This document shows positions 42,944 to 52,974 of a DNA stretch of 64,000 nucleotides, piece by piece. The notes beneath the pieces were generated by a model. The model had not been told where the DNA came from and did not search any database. It was given only the letters and a program-made list of their open reading frames with translations. The stretch's first letter is position 1. Each line of letters starts with the position of its first letter. Both the position numbers and the translations under genes were made by a program. The stretch is taken from the NCBI GenBank assembly GCA_027886185.1, contig WOAB01000568.1, forward strand, positions 2,108,001 through 2,172,000, in the 5' to 3' direction. This DNA is from Rheum nobile (taxonomy: Eukaryota; Streptophyta; Magnoliopsida; Caryophyllales; Polygonaceae).

Positions 42944-44611
42944 TGACATGCGGGTTTTCAGTCGTCCTTAACCCGGTCAAAATCAAACCTAACAAACCTA
43001 AACAAGTAGTAGAGGCAAGCAAGGGTCGAATCCCACAGAGAGAAAGTAATCAATCTATGTGTTTCTTAGCATGCAAGTAACAAAGGGGGATTTGGATTGG
43101 TTTCGTAACAAGCAATCAAGGCAAATAAACAAATCAAAGGATGTAATCAAATATGGGGAAAACACCTAGCCAAGCAAGATCCACTTTTTCTATGATAGAT
43201 TGGTCCTAGGTCATCTCTATTCCTTTCATTTAGTTATTCATGTCCCTAATCTTATATAGTTACTAGCCCTACCAGTTCTAGCAACACTTGTTATTGAACA
43301 ACCGAACAATAACATCATAGAGCATAGGATCAACCAGGATACATGTCAATAATCACAACCCGCAATAATTAACATGCAATCAATTCTTCTTTCATAACAA
43401 TCTAGTCCTACCAGTCCTAGATAATCATGGATGCTACTTCTGAATTAGGGATGGATAATATTGATCTCAACAAGTTGACCAGAAAGTAATCATTAATACT
43501 ATAGATAATATTAATCTCAACTAGGTTGTTAGGCTAGGGAAACTAATATTAATAATGATAATTATCACAACTGATGAGTTAGATCCAACCAATACTATTC
43601 AAGAACCTAATCCTGCAGTATGAATAATGTCAATAACACTAGGTAGCTAATCTAGAGAAATCAATATAACTCAATGGAATGAAGCTCAAGAAGAAAGATA
43701 TAAATCCAAAGAAAATAGAAATAGGGAATTAACCTCACAATCAAACCATAGAAAAAGCTTCAATTGTCGGGCTAAGCAAAGGGTGCTTAGCTCTTCATAA
43801 TCTTCAAAGGAAAAACAATACTAAATGGAAAAACGATGATCTCTCGATCGATTCTCTCGATGGATTGGCAACTAGGTTAATTAACAGTTGTTTTTAACCT
43901 AATTCTAAAAGTGTGGAAAATAATAAAATAACAATAATAAAACAATAACATAAAAACCAAAAATAAAACAGTCCAAAACGGGGGAAATTAATCCCGGTTA
44001 ATGGAGCAGCTGCTCCATCTCGTTCATGCATCAGCGGCCCACTCCAGCAGCTCGGCCCGTCTTCAATGCAGCATCAGCACGGCCCACGCCAACAAATCAA
44101 GCTTCTGCTGACTTCGTGCTGACGTCGTGATCCGCATTTCTCTTCCCGCTTGAATTCGCTGACTTCAATTCACGCATGCTTCTTTCCTCAATTGGGACAA
44201 GATTCACTTGGGCCTTTCTTTCCTCCAATTTGGCCCAAAATAAAAGCAGCATGCGGCTTGTTTAATTAAGCTGCTTCGCCTCGTTTGAATGGCCGCGGCC
44301 GCGGCTTCTTGGCCGCAGTCGCGGTTTGCTCTCGAAGTGCCCCTATTAATTCCCGAAATTAGCCGCGGGCGCGGCCTTCGTGCCGTGGTCGCGGCCTCTT
44401 CTCTTTTGCATCATTTTCTTCGGAAATTAGCCATCTCCTCAGGTGGTTAACTCCTTTTCCTTTGGATGTCTCCAATTAGCTCCTCCAGACCACCAAAATC
44501 ACACTTCTCCGCTCTAACTCCATAATCTCCAATTGTGCTCTAAATCCAACCAAATGGCGCCTTAAACCTGGTAATAACCCCTAGATATGCACTACAAAAT
44601 AGAACTGATCA
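42944..44611 (-). repeat. Athila-2 5' LTR (right)
   Basis: The LTR is 1668 bp. It carries a block at 43440-43640 absent from the left LTR (TATTGATCTCAACAAGTTGACC and near copies) and a GC-rich block at 44290-44400 in which 25 bases (44371-44395) are identical to the gag linker at 41224-41248. Confidence 0.85.
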
Positions 44612-44616
44612 AGTGG

Positions 44617-45118
44617 ATTCAAGCGTCCCGTGCCACCATCTAATTTTGCCAAGTCTGGCAAAGCAAAAACGGATATGACTCATGGAGGGTCTACGCAACA
44701 GTCGGGTCAAGGCAAGAATCTGATCCAGTGCTACAATTGTGGTACACCCGGGCACAAGAGCAATGCGTGTCCGAAGGAAAAGAAGATATGCTATGGCTGT
44801 GGAAAGGAGGGCCATGTGCAGACGTTCTGTCCGCAGAGAAGGCAGAAAGGAGCTGAATCACAGCAAGGGTCTCTTAATCAGAACAATCGACCCAGGTTCA
44901 GACCAGTGGAAGTTCCTAGTCCTTTGACACAGACAGCTACACAGAACAAGGGGAAAGCCCCAACTGCTTCTGGAAGTCAGGGTCAATGCCTTTACGAGAT
45001 GTGTGAGGCTGATGGACCAAATGCTCTGATTGCTCAAGGTACTTTATACTTCATTCTACTTCAGTATGTATATTGTTTGATTCGGGTGCTATTCTTTTAT
45101 CTCGGAGAGTTGTGTTAG
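44617..45118 (+). pseudogene. gag: Tekay A Gag C-terminus with two zinc knuckles
   Basis: The Gag frame resumes exactly in phase after Athila-2. CYNCGTPGHKSNAC and CYGCGKEGHVQTFC are two CCHC knuckles that bind RNA. A Gln/Ser-rich linker (QQGSLNQNNRPRFRPVE) leads to the protease. Near 45077-45100 the protease active site FDSGA can be read in another frame, so a frameshift has separated Gag from protease. Confidence 0.8.
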
Positions 45119-45724
45119 TAAGTTAGGCTTAGTATGCAACGAGGCTTGTGAGTCTTTCATTGTGAATCTTCCTAATGGTGAACATTTAGTGGGCACCAAG
45201 CGTCTGTCAGAATTTCCGATTACCATCCAGGGTAAGAAGTTCAAAGCAGGTTTGATCTGTATAGCCATGGCTCCATACGACATTATTCTCGGTATGGATT
45301 GGCTGAAGCGTCATGGGGCGGTAATCGATTTTAGCTCAAGGAATGTGACAGTGTCATCTGGGGGCCAGTATATATGCAAATTCAAGGGTCGTAATGACGC
45401 TGATAACGGCAGGCTTATCAATGCAATTGCTGCGTTTAAGCTACTTCGACAAGGTTGTGTCGGGTACCTGTGCTATCTGGACGAGCCCAAGAAAGATGAG
45501 CCATCAGTTCTTGATATTCCGGTCGTTTGTGAGTTTCCAGATGTCTTTCTGGAAGAAATTCCTGGTTTACCCCCGTATCGTGACGTGGAGTTTACCATTG
45601 ATCTCGAGCCTGGTACCGCGCCGATCTCTAAGGCACCGTACCGGATAGCTCCTGTTGAGATGCAAGAGTTGAAGAAGCAACTCGAAGATCTTCTTGAGAA
45701 GGGCTATATAAGGCCGAGCACATC
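45119..45724 (+). pseudogene. pol: Tekay A protease end and RT start
   Basis: From about 45162 one open frame encodes the protease C-terminal part (KRLSEFPITIQGKKFKAGLI, YDIILGMDWLKRHGAVID) and the linker into RT (EFPDVFLEEIPGLPPYRDVE, FTIDLEPGTAPISKAPYR, LEDLLEKGYIRPSTS). The frame is cut by Tekay B at 45724 within the first RT block. The sequence upstream of 45162 has stops and a frameshift. Confidence 0.8.
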
Positions 45725-48242
45725 TGTGATACCCCGTATTTCTGTAAGGATATTTTGGAGTTCTGGGATTATTCCCGAAAGCCTGTTTGATACTTGGGAT
45801 TAATTTCGAAGACAGAAAGACATTCTGTAATGTTCTCAATCTCTGTAATATTTTTCTCAGTGAAATAATATACATTCGACGTACTTTGGGACTTAATACT
45901 CGTTCGTGTACGAGTTTTTTTTATCCCGGGCTAAGCCAAGCTTATCCAAAGCACAAACGGATAAGAGTTGACTTGGCGGCGACCGCTGCCCGGTGGCGGC
46001 GACCACTGCCCGGTGGCGGCGACCGCCGCCGGTCAACTCTTCGGCACCTTCGTCTCGCCTTCCTCCTCGCCAGGTGGCCTAGGAAAATGGCGACCGCTGC
46101 CCAAAAGCGGCAACCGCCGCTTCAGCAATCACAACTGCGGCGACCAAGGCGGCGACCGCCGCACCTGTGCAGGCATAGCCTCGCCAGCTGCCGGCGATCG
46201 AAGCATCGCTCCGACATTGGCCCTCCACGTGGTTTTGCTGGCCAATCTTATCCCCTTTGATGTTGGGGCTATTTAAGGAGTGATTTGGGATCAAAATTGA
46301 GCACAATCGAAGCTCAAATCTCTCACTCTTGTCTCGCCGGAATTCTGAGCTCTCGCCGGAAAGTTTGAAGCCGATCGTCGGAGCTCGTTTTGGTGTCGTT
46401 CCAGTTGCAAAGGAGAAGCTTTGGAGGTCCTTAGAAGCTTAGAATCCAAAGCAAGGCAAAGGCGAACCAAATCGATTGACATTGGTAAGATTTTTGTTCT
46501 CGTAAAATTTCCGATGTTCGTAGCGGCGCCCGCCGTAAGGCCGGCGGTGACCGCCTCCACGAACACCGGCGACCTCCGTGAGGCTAGCGGCGACCTCCGT
46601 GAGGCTAGCGGCGCCCACCGTAAGGCAGGCGGCGACCGCCGCCCTTTAGCTTGTGCATTGTTGTGGCTTTGGCTTCTGTAGCCTTCGATCGGACGTCGTT
46701 CCTTTCGATTTCTTTCGTTCGTGCTCGTCTTTGTCGAATCTAACTTAGGGTTTCTTTATGGGTCGATTCGAAGGAATCTGTGTGCCAGATATGTCCCTGT
46801 GTCGAGCCTGGAAACTCGTCGTTAGGCTTCGTTCAAACTCTACGGATTAAGGCAAGTGGCGGTTCGCTCTTGCTCATCGTTCCATATTTACATTAATTAT
46901 CAGTTGTTTATCTGAGTAATTAATTTGGAATGATTATTGTGTTTATCTGGAAATGGTTTTATAAACTGTTTTGGAAACTATAATAATGATATTATAATAA
47001 GTTGTATATCTGTTAGAATAACGCTATTATTTATATTCGCCTTGAGGGCATTTATGTGGATTTATCCTGAACTATTGTTGTGCTCGAACTGTTAGTTAGC
47101 ACGAGTATTCGTAGGAACGCCTGGACTCCGAGAGGTCCATTTATTTCTTTATAACTTGGGGAAAAGGGCGATCAAGACCCTACGATAGTAGAAGCTTGGA
47201 CTCTGTGAGGTTCATTCCTTCGATATAAGTCTAGAGGCTTGGATTCTGTGAGGTCCATTCCTTAGTTATATGTCCTGCGTGACAGGGCATATGTTTAAAA
47301 GGTTATAACGTAATGTGGGTTTTGGAATTTAATAAGATAAAGTGCCCGAGTGCACATAATTAAATACATTTGGCGAGTAGTGCAACTAAGTAAATAGTAC
47401 AGCTAGGAAAGCTCATCTCGACTTTTGATCAGAGTACGTTCTCTTTCCAATCTGGATTCGCTGTAAGTGGTAAGGTTGGTCGCAAACCGAAACATCTAAG
47501 TCAACTTTTAAATCACTGATGTCTGATTCTTTAAACGTTCCAGATTTGTCATATTTCCTTAAGACTCACTTCCGTTGGAGTCTTCTTTTGGGTCGATTTC
47601 TGTGAAGATTCAGTCTTCCAGAATCTTCTATTGTGCATGCCTTTTGTCATATTCAAGTATAGTATGGTGGTTGACTAACGTACTCGACTTTTATTCGAGA
47701 GACGAGGAGTCTAACCTAATACGACTACTTCGAACCTTCTGCTTTGTACCCTTACATAGTCTATTCATTTAGACTAACCAACCGCAATTGTTCTCTGCAT
47801 GGTTGGCTGGTGTCATCCGTTCGATTCGGCACATCAGATAGAGCGAAGATATGAGGAGACTAGATTGACTATGAAGACGACGGTTGTTTTTGGATGTTTT
47901 AATAATTATCTTTTAATCAGGTTGAGATCCTTGGGCCGATGATCATTACGATCATAACCCTTTTTGTAATATTTCAAGAAAGACTTCCGCTGTAACTTAT
48001 TTACTCTGTTATATATTTAAAAGACTTCCGTTGTACTTTGTTTAAAACTTTGTGTTTGTCCTATTCGGGATTGGGATGTAATCCCGGGACTCATGTTTTA
48101 TATGAATAAAAATATGATTTTTGTATCATATGTGTTTCATGATTGTATTTAAACGGTAAAGCCTGGGGTGACTTCGGTGAGGAATATCGAGGTCACTGGA
48201 GGTAATACCTTTCCATTTGGGTTCAGATTTAGGGGTGTTACA
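45725..48242 (+). repeat. Tekay B 5' LTR
   Basis: The 2518-bp LTR has a TATA-like TATTTAAG at 46270-46277. A GC-rich tract starts with a 20-bp unit GGCGGCGACCGCTGCCCGGT repeated three times (45975-46034) and returns at 46080-46170 and 46520-46640. The frames of 86-157 codons over it are repeat-driven. Confidence 0.9.
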
Positions 48243-48246
48243 GCTG

Positions 48247-48258
48247 TGGTATCAGAGC
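48247..48258 (+). other. Tekay B primer-binding site
   Basis: TGGTATCAGAGC, complementary to initiator Met tRNA, lies 5 bases after the 5' LTR. Confidence 0.9.
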
Positions 48259-48505
48259 TAAAGTTTTTAAAACGGGTTGGGTATTTGGAAACCATTTACT
48301 CGTTTTCGATTGAAAGGTATTTTCAAAAGGCTCTGAGTTTAAAAATAAAAACGGTGTTTTCATTTTCAATCGTTCATAGTCATGTCTTCTATATAGTCTG
48401 ATGTAGTAAGCTTGCTTCTATATCTAGAAATACTAACTCTCTACTTGTCGCCCGAAGGATATGAGTGCATTCCTTCCTCTTTAGAGGGACTCGGAAGAAG
48501 TCGAG

Positions 48506-48916
48506 ATGGCTCCGCTATCTCTAGATAGGCTTGAGTTCCCGGTTCACTCGTCGTGTTTTGAGGTTGGTGAACCTAGAAGTCCACCCGAGGAGGTGAAGAT
48601 CGTACTCCATGAGTCGGTAGTACTAGTGTCCGACGAGGCCGTGGTTCCTATGGTAGAACCTACAGAGGAGCCAGGGGAGGACACTGAGGATGAAGAAAAG
48701 TTGTCAAGGTACGCTGGAGAGTACTATAACGATGACTTTTTGATCGAAATGATTTCCGAAGAGGACCCCGAGGAAGACCTCGAGGGGCAAGGCCACAAGT
48801 CTGATGACTTAGAGCGCTTATTGGTGGGCAGCGAGGACCCGGTAGTGGAGTTTATCTATCCGATTCCGGTGTTGTCACCTGAGCGGGAATACTCGCCATT
48901 GTCTCCTGCCACTTAG
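48506..48916 (+). pseudogene. Truncated acidic ORF (Tekay B)
   Basis: The 136-codon frame aligns with the Tekay A acidic ORF (SPPEEVK, VPMVEPTEEPGEDTEDEE, YYNDDFLIEMISEEDPEEDL, DLERLLVGSEDPVVEFIYP). The homologous start region upstream contains a stop (TAG near 48483), and the C-terminal basic part is lost. Gag is largely missing after it. Confidence 0.6.
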
Positions 48917-50516
48917 AAGGCGATTAGTGCTGAAGCGCATCGCCAGGTGGATGAGACGGTTGGGCGTGCTCGTTGGAGGGCAAGGCCGTGAGAGTCAATG
49001 GGTACACCAGTTGTGGTCCCGACTCAACCAGTTGTGGTCCCGACTCAACCAGTCAGGCCAAGAACCCAAGTACTAGAGGAACGATTGGAGGTCAAGGTCA
49101 GCGCCTTTACAAGATGTGTAAAGCTAAAGGACCGAATGCTCTAATTGCTCAAACTACTCTATACCTTTGGTTTATACCAAGTTAGTGTTTCATTGCTTGG
49201 TATGAGATGAGGTCTCGTGTTCGAGACTCACCAACAACCTCTTGGAGATGGATGCCTATTAATTAGGTGGAGCCACCAAGGAAGGGTTGAGATGGATGGA
49301 CAGCGGCTCATGGCAACAGTGGATGCTGGAAATGGCTGGGCCTGGGCTCGGAGCCACTAGTGGGCCGTCTGTGAACCATGTAATGGGCTGGTCTAAAATG
49401 GTGACCATTTAGTTGGAACCAAGCGTCTGTCAGACTTCTTGATTACCATTAAGGGTAAGAAATTCAAAGCAATTTGACCTAAATAACCATGGTTCCATAC
49501 GATAATTATTCTCGGTATGGATTGACTGACACGTCATAAGGCGGTGATCGACTGCAGTTCTTGATATTCGTGTGGTTAGAGAACTTTCGGATGTCTTTCC
49601 AGAAGATATTCCTGATTACCCCGAATCGTGACGTGGAGTTGCAATTGACCTCGAGCCGGGTACCGCGCCGATCTCAGAGGCACCATACCGGATGGCTCCT
49701 GTAGAGATGCAAGAGTTGAAGAAGCAACTCGAGGGTCTTCTTGACAAGAGTTATAAAGCTGAGTGCATCACCCTGAGTAGGAGTGCCCCGGTTTTATTTG
49801 TCAAAAAGAAAGATAGACCGTTTCGACTTTCGAGAGTTGAATAAAGTCACGATCAAGATAATCCCGTTCGAAGCTTTGTATGGTCGCAGATGTAGATCTC
49901 CGATTTGTTGGGATGAGAATGCCGACAGGATTCTGCTTGGACCAGAGTGGTCGGAAGGACCGCTTCAGATATTACTTTGATTAAACTAAGGATGTTGACA
50001 GCCCAGAGTCGACATAAGTCTTGCGCAGATCGTAAGCGTAGAAATGTCGAGTTCGAGGTTGGTGACAAAGTACTTGTCAAAGTATCACCATCCAAGGGAG
50101 TTTTCAGGTATGGTAAGCGTGGGAAGCTTAACCCTCGTTACGTAGAACCATTCAAGATTCTGGTTAGAGTATGATCTCTAGCGTACCGTTTGGCATTGCC
50201 GCCATCGGCACACACAATGCATAATATGTTCCACGTATCATTGCTAAGGAAATACGTGCCAGATGAGTCTCATGTGCTGAGCTATAAGGACAGCGAGATT
50301 CAGGCAAATGGTACTTGAGATGAGATGCCAGTGCGCATTCTCGAGCGCCGTGTGAAGCATCTACGCAACAAGATCGTACTGTTGGTGCGAATTCAGTGGT
50401 CCAAGTCTGGGACAGAAGAAGTTACTTGGGAAAACGAAGCAGATATGCTCAGACGTCTTCCCAAGCTATTTGCGACCTAAGTTTCGGGGTCGAAACTTCT
50501 TTTAAGGGGGAGGTGA
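48917..50516 (+). pseudogene. Tekay B gag-pol remnant
   Basis: Scraps follow Tekay A order: a Gag tail near 49060-49160 (GQRLYKMCKAKGPNALIAQ), protease/RT linker 49410-49760 with stops, and the RT start (APVLFVKKKD) near 49785. At 49850-49861 RT sequence (NKVTIK) is joined to integrase sequence (PFEALYGRRCRSPICWDENA), skipping about 2 kb relative to Tekay A. The integrase C-terminus and chromodomain-like tail follow to TAA near 50480 with several stops. AAGGGGGAGGTGA before 50517 is the polypurine tract. Confidence 0.7.
49197..49400 (+). mobile_element. SINE-like block in Tekay B
   Basis: GAGATGAGGTCTCGTGTTCGAGACTC, followed by ~90 bp shared with Tekay C (31848-31950), lies between the Gag and protease scraps. 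In Tekay C the same block sits near the 3' LTR. The T-arm-like GTCTC-GTGTTCGA-GAC suggests a tRNA-derived head. Ends are not defined. Confidence 0.3.
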
Positions 50517-52969
50517 TGTGATACCCTGTATTTCTGTAAGGATATTTTGGAGTTCTGGGATTATTCCCGAAAGCCTGTTTGGTACTTGGGATTAATTTCA
50601 GAGACAGAAAGACATTCTGTAATGTTCTCATTCTCTGTAATATTTTTCTCAGTAAAATAATATACAGTCGACGTACTTTGGGACTTAATACTCGTTCGTG
50701 TACGAGTATTTTTTTATCCCGGGCTAAGCCAAGCTTATCCAAAGCCCAAACGGATAAGAGTTGACTTGGCGGCGACCGCTGCCCGGTGGCGGCGACCGCT
50801 GCCGGTCAACTCTTCGGCACCTTCGTCTCGCCTTCCTCCTCGCCAGGTGGCCTAGGAAAACGGCGACCGCTACCCAAAAGCGGCGACCGCCGCTTCAGCA
50901 ATCCAACCGCGGCGACCAGGCGATGACCGCCGCACCTATGCAGGCGTAGCCTCGCCAGCTACCGGCGATTGAAGCGTCGCTCCGATCTTGGCCCTCCACG
51001 TGGTTTTGCTGGCCAATCTTATCCCCTTTGATGTTGGGGCTATTTAAGGAGTGATTTGGGATCATAATTGAGCACAATCGAAGCTCAAATCTCTCACTCT
51101 TGTCTCGCCGGAATTCTGAGCTCTCGCCGGAAAGTTTGAAGCCGATCATCAGAGCTCGTTTTGGTGTCGTTCCAGTTACAAAGGAGAAGCTTTGGAGGCC
51201 CTTAGAAGCTTAGAATCCAAAGTAAGGCAAAGGCGAACCAAATCGATCGACATTGGTAAGATTTCTGTTCTCGTAAAATTTCCGATGTTCGTGTGGTTAG
51301 TCGCCACGAACACCGGAGACCGCCGTGAGGCTGGCGGCGCCCGCTGTAAGGCAGGCGACGACCGCCGCCCTTCAGCTTGTGCATTGTTGTGGCTTTGGCT
51401 TCTGTAGCCTTCGATCGGACGTCGTTCCTTTTGATTTCTTTCATTCGTGCTCGTCTTTGTCGAATCTAACTTAGGGTTTCTTTATGGGTCGATTCGAAGG
51501 AATCTGTGTGCCAGATATGTGCCTGTGTCGAGCCCGGAAACTCGTCGTTAGGCTTCGTTCAAACTCTGCGGATTAAGGCAAGTGGCGGTTCGCTCTTGCT
51601 CATCGTTCCATATTTACATTAATTATCAGTTGTTTATCTGAGTAATTAATTTGGAATGATTATTGTGTTTATCTGGAAATGGTTTTATAAACTATTTTGG
51701 AAACTATAATAATGATATTATAATAGATTGTATATATGTTAGAACAACGCTATTATTTATGTTCGCCTTGAGGGCATTTATGTGGATTTATCCTGAACTA
51801 TTGGTGTGCTCGAACTGTTAGTTAGCATGAGTATTCGTAGGAACACCTAGACTCCGAGAGGTCCATTCATTTCTTTATAAATTGGGGAAAAGGGCGATCA
51901 AGACCCTACGATAGTAGAAGCTTGGACTCTGTGTGGTTCATTCCTTCGATATAAGTCCAGAGGCTTGGATTCTGTGAGGTCCATTCCTTAGTTGTATGTC
52001 CTGCGTGACAGGGCATATGTTTAAAAGCTTATAACGTAATGTGGGTTTTGGAATTTAATAAGATAAAGTGCCCGAGTGCACATAATTAATATATCTTTGG
52101 TGAGTAGTGAAGCTAAGTAAATAGTGCAGCCAGGAAAGCTCGTCTCGACTTTTGATCAGAGTACGTTCTCTTTCCAATCTGGATTCGCTGTAAGCGGTAA
52201 GGTTGGTCGTGAACCGAAACATATTAGTCAGCTTTTAAATCACTGATGTCTGATTCTTTAAACGTTCCAGATTTGTCATATTTCCTTAAGACTCACTTCC
52301 GTTGGAGTCTTATTTCGGGTCGATTTCTGTGAAGATTCAGTCTTCCAGAATCTTCTCTTATGCATGCCTTTTGTCATATTCAAGTATAGTATGGTGGTTG
52401 ACTAACGTACTCGACTTTTATTCGAGAGACGAGGAGTCTAACCTAATACGACTACTTCGAACCTTCTGCTTTGTACCCTTGCATAGTCTATTCATTTAGA
52501 CTAACCAACCGCAATTGTTCTCTGCATGGTTGGCTGGTATCATCCGTTCGATTCGGCACATCAGATAGAGCGAAGATATGAGGAGACTAGATTGACTATG
52601 AAGACGACGGTTGTTTTTGGATGTTTTAATAATTATCTTTTAATCAGGTTGAGATCCTTGGGCAGATGATCATTACGATCATAACCCTTTTTGTAATATT
52701 TCAAGAAAGACTTTCGCTGTAACTTATTTACTCTGTTATATATTTAAAAGACTTCCGCTATACTTTGTTTAAAACTCTGTGTTTGTCCTATTCGGGATTG
52801 GGATGTAATCCCGGGACTCATGTTTTATATGAATAAAAATATGATTTTTGTATCATATGTGTTTCATGATTGTATTTAAACGGTAAAGCCTGGGGTGACT
52901 TCGGTGAGGAATATCGAGGTCACTGGCGGTAATACCTTTCCATTTGAGTTCAGATTTGGGGGTGTTACA
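50517..52969 (+). repeat. Tekay B 3' LTR
   Basis: The 2453-bp LTR closely matches 45725-48242. The GC-rich tract has one fewer 20-bp unit (50768 onward) and the block at 51300-51370 is shorter. TATTTAAG lies at 51041-51048. Confidence 0.9.
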
Positions 52970-52974
52970 GCATC

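Larger units (their letters stand above)
37505..44611 (-). mobile_element. Second Athila-like element without polymerase, minus strand (Athila-2)
   Basis: Read on the minus strand the LTRs begin TGATCAG and end TGTCA. The exact duplication AGTGG is at 37500-37504 and 44612-44616. The element's own 5' LTR is on the right. Order on the minus strand: LTR 44611-42944, PBS 42939-42923, broken gag, protease 40888-40295, the CGGGAGGCAACCCG block, a non-coding 3' region with the same twin GAAA hairpins as Athila-1, polypurine tract and LTR 38924-37505. RT, RNase H, integrase and the ORF-1-like gene are absent. It interrupts Tekay A gag. Confidence 0.9.
45725..52969 (+). mobile_element. Tekay-type gypsy element with internal deletion (Tekay B)
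   Basis: The LTRs begin TGTGATACCC and end GGTGTTACA. The duplication is ACATC (45720-45724) and GCATC (52970-52974), one mismatch. The LTRs are ~2.5 kb each and the internal region only 2.3 kb. It keeps a truncated acidic ORF, scraps of protease and RT, and the integrase C-terminus; the middle of pol is deleted. It lies in the RT of Tekay A. Confidence 0.9.

Noticed and set aside
37516..44611. First choice of left boundary for Athila-2 at TGTCG (37516)
   Set aside because: No matching 5-bp duplication was found there. Moving the start to TGACAAGCG (37505) matches the right LTR start TGACATGCG and gives the exact duplication AGTGG.
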